Assembly (NCBI RefSeq): GCF_000471905.2
Contig: NW_006499905.1
Coordinates: forward strand, 2,364,488 to 2,428,487
Length of the DNA: 64,000 bases
Source of the DNA: Amborella trichopoda
Taxonomy: Eukaryota > Streptophyta > Magnoliopsida > Amborellales > Amborellaceae
Direction of reading: 5' to 3'
Positions 14,301-24,167 of the stretch are shown here, in pieces. The translations under genes were made by a program, and so were the position numbers. The notes under the pieces are model-generated. The model made no database searches. It saw nothing but the letters and a program-made list of their open reading frames with translations, and was not told the origin of the DNA. The first letter of the stretch is position 1, and the number at the start of each line of letters is the position of its first letter.

Positions 14301-14665
14301 AAGATATGAGAGAGTAACATACAGTTGGAACTGCACTTGCTACACAAGCAATGGAAGCTGCCTTGATCCCAGCACGAACCCCTTCTGAAAATCGAAAAAA
14401 AAATCCCATAAATTAAAAAACAACAGAAAGGGAAAAATGAAATGGTCATTTTGATCAAGTGTTCCGGAGAGAGAAATAAAAGATGAATTGATTTAAGAGA
14501 GAGCAGGGATTGAAAGAGCAGGAGTGGAGGGTTCACCTTCTGTGCATCGCTTCGAATTCAAGGCTCTCTGCTCTGCTAATGTGAGAGTGGATGGCTCCTG
14601 AGGAGAAGCGATCACAAATGACTCTCTTCGCCTTCTCCAAGCGTCTCTCATATCGGAAGGAAGAC

Positions 14666-14669
<4 letters not shown>
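8354..14669 (-). CDS. ENOD93: Early nodulin-93-like membrane protein (ENOD93 family), four exons
   Basis: I rebuilt this gene from splice sites on the minus strand. Exon 1 is 14537-14669 (ATG at 14669), exon 2 14323-14384, exon 3 13385-13460 and exon 4 8354-8445 (TAA at 8356). Every junction is GT/AG and the phases join without a break, giving 120 residues, close to the usual length of about 100-120. Seen in the protein: a family block EGVRAGIKAA at about 45-54, then VIPWAKANLNYTAQALIIS at about 71-89, then YFITADKTILECARRNS near 97-113. These match the conserved ENOD93 order. Two hydrophobic stretches (about 51-70 and 80-101) suggest a small integral membrane protein. Family knowledge: ENOD93 was first found in nodules but is widespread in plants, and some members are linked to mitochondria and nitrogen status. 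A biochemical role is not settled and I assign none. Intron 3 is 4.9 kb. A CT/GA run touches the ATG in the leader. Confidence 0.88.
8446..13384 (-). other. ENOD93 intron 3 (4.9 kb)
   Basis: This long intron separates the third exon from the last one. It holds no exon I can support. Around 8970-9620 is a less AT-rich tract with a 74-codon open frame on the plus strand that I do not recognise. A weak tRNA-like segment lies at 10594-10662, and a run of about twelve G at 11683-11695. The rest is AT-rich non-coding sequence without an identified transposon. Confidence 0.75.

Positions 14670-14670
<1 letters not shown>

Positions 14671-14700
<30 letters not shown>
14671..14700. repeat. CT/GA microsatellite in the ENOD93 leader
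   Basis: A pure CT run (GA on the coding strand) lies directly upstream of the ENOD93 start codon. GA runs in 5' leaders are common in plants, and it is probably transcribed as part of the 5' UTR. More CT-rich tracts follow at 14795-14850. Confidence 0.8.
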
Positions 14701-14872
14701 AAAATAGTAATGAGGCGCCCCCTGCTCTCTCTAAATCGCGGCGGGCACTACTTAAGGCTGCTGCCACATCTCAACTTCAAAAAGAGGCGTGCGCCAAGCT
14801 CTCTCTCTCTCTCTTCAAAAGAGGCGTGCGCCAATCTCTCTCTCTCTTCAAAAGAGGCGGCCCCAACCAAGC

Positions 14873-15005
14873 GCAACCGCAACCGCAACCGCAACCGCAA
14901 CCGTGGCAGCAGGGCCAGCACTTGTCTCGATCTTCAAGTGTGCGATAAATCTAGGGGTGGCTACGAGTCGGGCAAGACCCGGACCCGGACCCGGACCCGG
15001 ACCCC
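14873..15005. repeat. Hexanucleotide repeats GCAACC and CCCGGA
   Basis: Two short hexamer arrays, GCAACC at about 14873-14903 and CCCGGA at about 14977-15003. They generate repetitive open frames on both strands, rich in RNRNRN or AVAVAV on one side and GPGPG or RTRTRT on the other, which I do not accept as genes. Confidence 0.75.
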
Positions 15006-15484
15006 GACTCGGACCGGGACTTGCACTCGGTTCAGGTTTTAGATTCGAACTTGACTTTTTGGGTAAAAAAATTGGACTCATATCCAGATCCATTGGTTCT
15101 TAGGTCTGGTCGGGTCCATTGCCATCCTACGACTATAATTTTTCTTTTTTCCTTTTTTACTATCATATACTTATATTCTTGGCAACATTTAGAGTATTAC
15201 ATGACATTTATAAATACCCACGTATACCCACATTTCTTATTGTTTTAACTAATAACGGGATATTCCTGAGAAGCAAAAGTATTGGCCGCATTTATGAATA
15301 CCCACATAACCTATACCCATATTATTTGGGTCAGGTTCAGCTGGATCAGGACTCGAATAGTATTTGGGTCCAAGTATTGGATCCAGACCTGACATTTTGA
15401 GTCCAAAATTTAGACTCATATCTGGACCCGAAATCAACTTTACCAATGGTGTTGGGTCCGGTCAGGTCCATTGCGACCCCTAAA
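14950..15484. mobile_element. Putative hAT-like non-autonomous element
   Basis: The left end reads TAGGGGTGGCTACGAGTCGG. The right end reads TCCATTGCGACCCCTA, whose reverse complement also begins TAGGGGTCGC. GGGTCC/GGACCC words are common between them, and an inner copy of the right-end motif lies near 15112-15128. Ends of the form AGGGGTGGC are common in plant hAT-type elements. No convincing target-site duplication is visible. Confidence 0.4.
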
Positions 15485-16181
15485 AAAACAGAGGATGTTC
15501 CTTATAGTGCGCAAAAAGGCCTTCTGTGATCTCCGCTTTGTGACCATCCAATCAATTGATGGATGGTGATGGGAGCGATAGGAGAGAGTGGGACCCATCA
15601 ATCCAGCTATACCGTGTTCGCTTAGGGCCAGACTCTCCATCACCCATCTGTCAAACAAATGCACGAGGACCCTTCTGGCTATGGTTTTCGTATGGTCATG
15701 TGCAGTACGCTGTAATTTACACAAATCTAATGAAGGATTAACTTTTCTGGCATGGGTTAGGCTGTTGAGATCGAATAAGACCATTTATCTATGATACAAG
15801 AAGATTCTCATCGAATGTGTAATTTGATGGCTTGGGGTATATCATGAAGCTTGATAAATTTTCTTTTGGACTTTAAATTTAGCCAATGACACCCTCAACA
15901 ACTTGATTTTACATCCAATAGCTATAAGCAGCTATGACTTTCTTGTACCAAAAATAAATGATCTATGATCTTATTAAATATTTACCCCTAATTTTCTGGA
16001 TATTTAAGAGGGGATTGGGTCTTCTACCAAATACAACTCAAGACATTCTATTATAATGTCCTACCACACGGACCACCTAGCTTTGAGCATACTCATGAGA
16101 TTGGATATTTATTTGGAGATATTTACGTACAAAATAAAAATAAGAGTGGGTATCAGAAAATGTTATTGCACTTTTTGACAA
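15485..16181. other. Intergenic sequence without identified features
   Basis: I see no exon, repeat family member or RNA gene here. Open frames at 15440-15794 run on both strands but lack codon bias, a start context or family motifs. Confidence 0.5.
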
Positions 16182-16190
16182 TTTAGAATG

Positions 16191-16577
16191 AGGACAAGTT
16201 TATATAGAACCGAGGCTATAAATAATCAAATTAGAGCCTACCTCAACAAATTTACTAGAAGAGATTGTTTTGATGCTTAAATATCCTCAAATTAATCATC
16301 TCAGCACCAAGATACGAGGACATGAGAAAAAAATGGATTTCAAGTTTTGGAAATAGTATATTTTATAATTTATTTTTAGGTCTTCAATATTCCCAAGTTT
16401 TCATAGATCTTGCGATCTACACTATTTTTTAAGCTTCAAACTTTATAAATAAGTATGAAAATATATTTTAAGACTATTATAAAGATTTATAGTGTTGAAA
16501 CAACATTTCTCGACAAATATTTGAAAGTTGGCTCTAATTTGATTATTTAGAGCCTAGGCTCTATACAAACCGCACCC
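16191..16577 (-). mobile_element. MULE-type MITE, subfamily A copy 3
   Basis: 387 bp, flanked by a perfect 9-bp direct repeat TTTAGAATG (16182-16190 and 16578-16586). The ends are AGGACAAGTTTATATAG and TATACAAACCGCACCC. With copy 1 this is the best evidence that the family makes 9-bp duplications. Confidence 0.8.
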
Positions 16578-17065
16578 TTTAGAATGTGATGTGAAGAGTT
16601 TATTAACTTCGATTTTAAATTTAATTTTCATTTTCACCCCAATGAAATTGCACCCTAATAAAGTTGGAAGGCTAGTTGGATGATACAATTGTGAGACTAA
16701 CTTTGCTTTATGGGATAATATTGTATGGTCAATAAACAACATATCCATAAGATGAGTGTAGTTGAGATGATGAAATAAAAATCAATAAGTGGCAAGACAG
16801 GAAGGGATAAAATTAAGAATAAGCACACTTGGGAGAACATAGGTGTAGTTTCAATAATCAATAAGATGAGAGAAAATAAACTTAGGTGGGTTAGGAATGT
16901 CAATTAGGGGATTTCCCACCTGTTTTGCGATGGAAATGTCAGATAGGTGGGTGATTTTTTTTTAAAAAAATAGGAGCAGCGGCGTGGGGGTGGTCTCTAT
17001 GTAATATTTGCAAAATGGTGAAACATTTTGTGACAAGGGAGAAAAAGTGTATCTATTTAAATTTT

Positions 17066-17274
17066 GGGTGTGGTTTGTATAGAGCCTAGGCTCTAAATAA
17101 TCAAATTAGAGCCTACTTTCAAGTAGTATCGAGAAATATGGTTTCAATATTGGAAATCTTTTCGAGATGATGAATTTGATGATATCTGGGCATAAAAACA
17201 ACTGATTTTAGTGAGATTTTTGAGATAGGCTCAAATTTGATTGTTTAGAGTCGGGCTCTATATAAATATTTCCC
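17066..17274 (+). mobile_element. MULE-type MITE, subfamily A copy 4, internally deleted
   Basis: 209 bp, with the full left end GGGTGTGGTTTGTATAGAGC and a right end closing in AAATATTTCCC. Flanks TTAAATTTT (17057-17065) and TTAATTTTT (17275-17283) match at 8 of 9. About half the interior of the full-length copies is missing. Orientation is opposite to copies 1-3. Confidence 0.65.
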
Positions 17275-17287
17275 TTAATTTTTTGTT

Positions 17288-17560
17288 CCAAATGATAGTT
17301 TTTATGAGTCCATGTAGAAATGAGTGGACTCTTAAAATTTTATTTTTGAGATGGATTTCCGAACCCAGTTTTTAAGGACAAGTAATCTCTAACACGAAGA
17401 TGATGAATATAAATAAATTTCAAGAAATAAAAATAATGATTTTATGAAGAAAACATTTGGACCGATAGTTTCAATTGTTTTTAGATGGAGTACCTTTTGC
17501 ATCGATCTTAAAGATGGATGCTTATATTGTAGAAATGTGGTCCAATCCGCGTGAAACAAA
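17288..17560 (+). repeat. Dispersed repeat family C, copy 2
   Basis: Collinear with 712-962 (inverted) and 19975-20265. The shared landmarks are ATGAGTCCATGTAGAAATGA, TTTTTGAGATGGATTTCC and TTTTTAGATGGA. Confidence 0.5.
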
Positions 17561-17616
17561 TCTCCTTTTAAATTTTTGTTCCAAATCTCCAAAAACTTAG
17601 CAAAGGGTGACGAAAT

Positions 17617-18010
17617 GGGTGCGGTTTGTATAGAATCGAGGCTATAAACAATCAATTAGAGCCCACTTTCAAATAGTACCACGAAATAATGTTTCAACAC
17701 TGAAAATCTTTGTGATATTTTTTAAATATATTTTCCATATTTAATTATAAAATTGTAAGCTTAAAAACAATGTAGATTGAGTAGATTTATAAAAACTTGA
17801 AAATATTGAAGATTGACGGTCAAAAAATGTATTACAAGATGCACTATTTTCAAAACCCGAAATCTATTTTTTTTCTCATGTCCATGTATCTTGATATAGA
17901 GATGATCAATTTGAAGATATTTGAGCATCAAAACAACCTCTTTTAATGAAAATTTGGAGGTGGGCTGTAATTTGATTGTTTAGAGCCCCGGCTCTATATG
18001 AACTTCTTCC
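17617..18010 (+). mobile_element. MULE-type MITE, subfamily A copy 5, next to the TOC34 leader
   Basis: 394 bp, from GGGTGCGGTTTGTATAGA to a right end closing in GAACTTCTTCC. Flanks TGACGAAAT (17608-17616) and TGAAGAAAC (18011-18019) agree at 7 of 9. The element stops only about 70-200 bp before the likely non-coding first exon of TOC34, so it probably sits in or beside the core promoter. Confidence 0.6.
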
Positions 18011-18079
18011 TGAAGAAACTTATGGCCTTATCCACACGGGCAAAGCATTCGTACAACCCGCCGCTTCAAACATCCCTCA

Positions 18080-18215
18080 GACCTTTTGCGAGCACGAGCG
18101 GTTTGAGCATCGAACTTTGTTACTTTCGCATCTTTCAAGTGAGAGAAAAGAGAGAGTCAGAGAGAGAGAGTTAGAGGAACTAAGGTTTGGCGCTCTTGTT
18201 GCAGTGGTTTTCGAG
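18080..18215 (+). other. TOC34: Probable 5' UTR exon of TOC34 and its donor site
   Basis: The segment is less AT-rich than its surroundings and includes a GAGAGAGA-rich leader-like stretch. It ends in a good donor, CGAG|GTAAGC, at 18215/18216. The TOC34 coding start lies only 6 bp after an acceptor-like TCTTTTAG at 23258, so the leader must continue upstream across an intron of about 5.0 kb. Pairing these two sites is an inference. The transcription start is not visible. Confidence 0.4.
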
Positions 18216-18589
18216 GTAAGCTTTAATTTTTCTGAGAGGTTATTTAGGCTTCTAGGGTTTGTTTTCATGTTGAGATTCTTGTTCATTTTGATTAGGATTT
18301 GACTGTGGTTTTCTTTGGCTTTTGGGGCATTTTTGTGATTTGGGGCATATTGCAGGTATCTTTGATGGTTTCAATTATTTTATTTTTGAATCAAGGTTTG
18401 ACCTTTCTTAGTTTTCAGGGGCTAATGATGTTTTTGTTAGTTATTGGTTCTTTCTCCCTGTTAAAATTTTCCACATTTATGTAGGATTTCAGGTTCTGTG
18501 TTGCTATGTTTATCTTGGGTGCCTTAGTTTATCAGGGTTTCAGGCTTGTAGCCATTTTATAGTCTTCAAGAGTAGTGAATTTTATATGA

Positions 18590-18890
18590 GGACACGGTTT
18601 TGGTGAGTTAGCCGACTCACCAATTTAGGTGGTGGCCTTATGCATCCAACGTCCATCTCTAAGGTGGATTTAAAAAATGGTGCCTCAAATAAAAATCAAA
18701 CTGGATGAAGGAAAAAAAAAGAACTCTTCTTATTTTTCAATGAATATCCAGATTCATGATCATTGTCGTGGTTGAGATTGAAAAAGACCTAAAATTTTGG
18801 TTCCGCAGTCCGCCTTAATATGGATTTTGGAGGGGGGATGTACATAAGTAGGCAAATTGGCTGACTCACCAAATACCTTTCGTCTATATA
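18590..18890. mobile_element. Small inverted-repeat element with GGTGAGT ends
   Basis: The left side has TTTTGGTGAGTTAGCC followed by GACTCACC, itself a small palindrome. The right side reads GGCTGACTCACCAAAT, the inverse of the left end. Size and layout suggest a MITE. No clear target-site duplication was found. Confidence 0.35.
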
Positions 18891-19312
18891 ATGTACATTA
18901 TCTGTTTATGTTAGGTTATTTTATTTTATTTTGTTTTCCTTTTCTATTCTAGTTTCAAGTTTTTTGGCATTTATTTTGTTTATCACCTTTTTCTTCTTCC
19001 TTTCCTTTCTTTATCTTTTTCTCAGGTTCATGGGTATGGATATTTGTTTTTGTGGGCTTTGAGCTTATTGTTGATGCAAGTGAATCAGACGGCTTCTTAT
19101 TTTAATGGTTGGATGAATGGGTTTCTTTCTGTGGGTTTCATGGTCCTAGCTATTTTCAAGATTCTTCTATTTGTGTTTAGGATGATGTGAATTGTGTGCC
19201 TTTGTAGTTTGTGCATGTCCTCATACTTGATTTTTCTTGCATTCCTTTTCCTTTAGGGACCGTTTATGGATGTTTTATTGTTACAATTCGAATTACAACT
19301 TGTTATTTTGTG

Positions 19313-19510
19313 GTATGATGGTGGTGGTGATAGTGATGGTATGATGGTGGTGGAGCTGGTAGAGTGATGATGATGATGGTAGTGCTATGGTGGTGGTGGC
19401 AGCGGTGTAGTTGACAGTGTTGGAGCGGTGTTGGAGGTGGTGGTGGTAGTGGTGATGACAGAGTGGGTGGTGGAGTAGTGGTAGCTAGGCGATGGCAGTG
19501 GGTCTGTGGT
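19313..19510. repeat. GAT/GGT-rich cryptic simple repeat
   Basis: Irregular array of GGTGGT, GATGAT and GGTAGT triplets. It creates a His/Thr/Pro-rich open frame on the minus strand that reflects composition only. Confidence 0.75.
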
Positions 19511-19974
19511 TGTGGTGTTGCAATGGTGATGTGAGAGAGAGTAGTTTTGCAAAAATTCAATTTGGGAGCCAATTGCAGTTGGGAATCCATTTAGATTTGT
19601 GAATCAGACATCTCATGAGGTCAAATTGCTTGTGACAAATTTTCAGAGAGGGTCCACGTTGCACTTTGGCTATGAAATCAAATGGTGCCTTAAGGATTTC
19701 AAGCATTGGCTTTTCTCGACAGGGGCTCTGTTGTATTTGTTCTAATTCCTTGGTTTCGAAAGACGCCTGGATTTTGGTATTGCAATGTTTATTTTTTCAT
19801 GTATCTTAATGTGTTTTAGGCTCTTTACTTGTGTTTCCTTGAGCCCTTTCTTTTTTGTTGGCTTTTGCTGCATTTGATGGCTACGAGTAATGATGGTAGT
19901 CTTCTATGTGGTCATGATATAATTAATCATCACATCCTAGTTTCTTAGGAGGAATGTTTTGAATTTTGTTTAGG

Positions 19975-20265
19975 ATGCAGTTTCTATGAGTCCACGCACT
20001 CACATGTAGAAATGCGGGCCCCTTAATAATTTATTTTGAAATAGAATTTAATACTAATTTTTAGGGAATATATAATCTTTAATATATTGATTATGAATAT
20101 GTAAAAATAAATAAATTTTTAAAGCTAGAAATGATATTTTTTGGAGAAAATATTTGAACTGTTGATTTTATTTTTTCTTTTGGGGTGTAGATCTGCACTT
20201 TCTTTGGTGGATGGTGTAGATCTCCACGCCCGCATAGTAACAAGTACGGGCTTGGACGCACTAAA
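19975..20265 (+). repeat. Dispersed repeat family C, copy 3
   Basis: Collinear with 17288-17560. It shares TTTCTATGAGTCCA, GTAGAAATG and the downstream TTTTTAGGGAATATATAATC region. Boundaries are approximate. Confidence 0.45.
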
Positions 20266-21239
20266 CAATTCTCCTTTTGTTTACTGTCTGTTTCTTTTTA
20301 TCTTTCTCATACTCCTAAACAGTTTTGTGTTTGGGCAAGTTATGAGTGTTGAGTCATCTGCATTTTAACTTCAAATTTATCATTTTAGTTGAATTTGACT
20401 CTAGTGATAATCAATTTTGTAACGTCAATTAATTTAACCCAGGCATTCCCCAATTAGTCTCCCACAATGCCTTTCTTCTTCGAAATAGAAATGCTCTTCT
20501 ACCCAATGGTCCTTTAGAGGTTTTAAGAACAATGAATTTTACTTGTTTTTCCTCTATGACTAGAACTTTATGAACTTTGTTTTGTGCCCAATAAAGATAT
20601 TTCATATGCAATAAGTTCTCTTATATTTTATCTTTCAATACCTAGTAACCTTTACTACTCTATCACATGTACCAATGAGTGTTTGAAGCCTGTTGATCCA
20701 GATTGGGAATTATTTATTTGGATCGGTTATTTGGATAAGGAATCAGTCTTGGACGAACTAGTTCTTAGTTGGAACCAGGACTCGGTTCGGTTTGAACTGA
20801 CTCGCAGGGTTCCCTTTGGGTATCAGGTGATCTAGTTAGAGAACTGGTTGATCCGGCCAATTGCTTGGTTCCCTAACATTGTATTTTTATTAATATTTAT
20901 TTTTAAATTTTTTTATCTGTTGATTTTCACACTGGAACATCGGTCAGATCACTGATCCGGATCGGCAATGCGCCGATGCGAACCGGTTTCTTGGGTGACC
21001 AGTACGCCTTGCCAATTCGGATTTTAGAAAATTGGTACCAATAACTAATGATGTTCCATACTCAATATTTCAGAATCTCTAGTTTCTAATAATTTATGTA
21101 AGATCATGAAAACAAAGAGGTAAATTATTAGAGTTGTGTTGTAAGTTTCTTTTTACTTGTGTAGTTTCTTAAGTCATGTAGTATAAAAAATACAACTATG
21201 AGGAAAATAACGAAGAAGAATTGTATTTGAGGTTCTTAG

Positions 21240-21830
21240 AGATAAATTGCAATTTACCTCTTATCAAGAGAGATGAAAATATCCGAGAGGATGGTTCCTA
21301 GATTATATATACTCTTTAAGGTTGGGAGCAAGATTGCCAAAAGCATGGGTTTGAGATCCCTAAAGGTCAAGATCAAGATCCCCAAGAGGTTGGGATCAAG
21401 ATTCCTGATATTTGGGGATCGTGATCCCTAATATATGCATTATACAGATGACACTCCCAACCATAAGGTTCTTATAGCCGTTGACAATCCACAACTCCTG
21501 ATCTCAACCCCACTCCCGATCTCAACAACTATGCTTTTCACCGAAACTCAATACAACAACTCTGTCTCCTAAACTCAATTCAATTTTCTGTATTTACAAA
21601 GAGCAATATATTTATTTATGAGAAAAAAAAAAACCGAATAGCTAAGCTGATTCTCTTTTGCTAAACATTAGCCATGACAAAAATACCTTTTAAGTTCTCT
21701 ACAACAACGACATAGAAAACCCTAAAATATCTACAAAAAAGAAAAAATAAAATTGCCCCTAATTTCAAACTTCTTGAAACCTAAAAATAAACTCTAACAA
21801 CATCATAACCCAATCTATCAGAAACAGGAG
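21240..21830 (-). mobile_element. LTR-like fragment, copy 1
   Basis: The right half shares AAACATTAGCCATGACAAAA, TCTCTACAAC and AATTTCAAACTTCT with 25410-25530, and less closely with 24440-24560. These three look like decayed LTR pieces of one family. Wording also used by the LTRs at 59231-61472, such as a TACAAGGG-type motif, is seen in the other two. Confidence 0.35.
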
Positions 21831-23264
21831 CATGAGGGAAAGAAATTAACAATTCATGGTAGAAATTTGTTTTTCATGTCCTTTGAGCCTATCTGCTTTA
21901 GTTTACCTCATAATTCCAGTAATTTGGCTTGAGTTGCAATAGCATATTGTTGAATTCCTCCATTCTTGATAGGTTAGGTAGCCACAATGTTCTTATACTT
22001 CTAGCTGTAGGACGTGAATTGGATGTTGTTTAGAAAACCAAGTTGTGCATTTGTTCCATGGCTAAAGCACCTCATTATGTTGACCTGGAATCATCTCAAA
22101 GCATTTTTGGTGCATCCCAAGATCAATTTGGAAAAAAAATATATTTTAAGCCGAGTATGGAGATATCTAGCATCCATAAATCGGAGAGAAAAGATGATAA
22201 AAGAGTCATGGGTCCACATAATCATCCTTATTAGGTGTTTGACATGTAGAGCCAAATGAGCAAGTTCTATTGGTCCGCCTAATCTTTTTCAATTATTATG
22301 TTTGTGGTGGTTTTGTAATTTTTACAATATTTTAGTGGTTTCTCTTGCCCATATGAAGAATTGTTTCTAATATCTATTGGTGTTAAGTTTCATGCTACAT
22401 TGTTTGAGCTATTTGACTTTTATTTCCTCTTTACATACTCCAAATAACATGCCAGCTATAACATAGTGATCAATGCAAACTGCACATTAATCCGTACAAC
22501 CATACTGAACATGCAATCATTAGATCGTCACCGTCTATTCAAGGAATTGAGGACGGTGAGGAAGGGAAGTGAAGCTGTCTATTCAAGGAATTGAGAATGG
22601 TGAGCAAAGGAATTGAAACTATGCTGGTGTCATATTTTCTCATCATAACCATCTACCCTATGATTGGACAGCAATAAATCTGATGACAAAATATTTATTG
22701 TGATCGTATATAGCATAGTATATACACTAAGAGGGGGCACTAAGGACTATTATAAGTCCCTCTTTATTATCAAGAAAACCCACTATATCCACTCTGTGTA
22801 GAGGGAAGTAATGAGTCAATGAGGCTTTGTGAGTGAATGCCCAAACCCTAATTGGTTGTCCATTTTCCTCAAAAGCTTCATACTTTTTTGAGTTGGGGTT
22901 TCTTGAGTTTACTTTACAAAAGAGCATGAAGCACTCTCTTACATATGCTCGAGTCTAATGTGCTTTATCCTTTAAGTTTGGGATTTTTGTTATGTTTTTA
23001 TTTGTTGTTACTGAAGTGAATTTACTTTGTTCTCCCACATGTTTTCTCTCTCTTTTTGCTGAATTCAACTTACTTTGGTTCCAACCACTTCTAGGGTTTT
23101 TTTTGTTTAGTTGCTGATATTACTGAAATGCAGTGTCTTTGGTTCCACAAAATTCTAGGACTTCTATTTCAATACTTTTCTGGGGTTTGTTAGCTCTTTC
23201 TTGTATTTTTTTTTCATGTATTCAAGGGATTGTACTTGATATGCAGTCTCTCTTTTAGGACACT

Positions 23265-24110
23265 ATGGCTGCCCAACTTATCAGAGAATGGTCTGGAATT
23301 CAACAGTTTCCTACTGCTACGCAAACCAAATTATTGGAATTATTGGGTAAACTAAAGGAGGAGGTAAGCCTGAAGGACTAGGATCAAACTTTTGTCATGA
23401 ATTGTTAATTTCTTCAATCATGCTCCACTATTTAATGGATTAGGGTTATGATGTGCTTATGGTTTATTTTTAGGTTTTTAGAAGTTTGAAATTCGGATCA
23501 ACTTGGTTTTTATTTTATAGAGATTTTAGGGGTATTTGTGTCTTTTGTTGTTGTTGAGATTAAGGGTATGGCTAATGTTTGGCAAGTTGAGAGTCAAGTT
23601 AGCTATTATTGTTGTGCGCTTTGTTAAGTACAGAGAAGTTGAATTGAGTTTAGGTAAAAATTGTTTTTGGGTTGGACTCTCCTTTGTACACCTAGAGGGG
23701 GTCAAATTTCTTGATTTGGAGTGGAATCTCTATTTTTTGATGAATTTTTCTATTTTCTCTCTTTTTCCTACATTAAATACTGCCAATTGGCTGCTCTTAG
23801 TCAATTGGGTGAGAGACCTTGATGCTGCTATTGAGGAATTACCATGTGGAGGTGTTGGGCTTCTTGAAGTTCCGTAACCACCACAATAATCTGAGTGATT
23901 CACACAACTGTCTAAGCTTCATTGATTGAATACCACTAAATAAAATTGATGAATTTGAGTGAGCCTTCTTATTCTGCCTACTGACCTATTGGGATAGTAG
24001 CCTTTGTCCCTTGCCTGCCCTTTCTAAGAGATCTTGTTCGACTACAGGAGCAAGGAAGGGGAAGGGGTTCTTGCAGTTGTTGTGCCCACTGAGTGATATT
24101 TGTTGCACCC

Positions 24111-24167
<57 letters not shown>

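Larger units (their letters stand above)
18216..23258 (+). other. Probable 5' UTR intron of TOC34 (about 5 kb)
   Basis: If the leader exon is right, this stretch is an intron. It contains a small inverted-repeat element (18590-18890), a GAT/GGT-rich simple-sequence tract (19313-19510) and repeat C copy 3. A CCGGTT-type repeat lies at about 20700-21040, an LTR-like fragment at about 21240-21830, and a 40-bp direct duplication at about 22532-22618. No coding exon is recognised. Confidence 0.4.

Noticed and set aside
14710-15103. Overlapping open frames on both strands with RNRNRN, AVAVAV or GPGPG runs
   Set aside because: They are made by GCAACC and CCCGGA hexamer arrays inside a repeat upstream of ENOD93. 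Frames on both strands and all phases stay open, as low-complexity DNA does.
19303-19590. His/Thr/Pro-rich 95-codon frame on the minus strand
   Set aside because: It is the complement of a GGT/GAT simple-sequence tract with no other coding sign.
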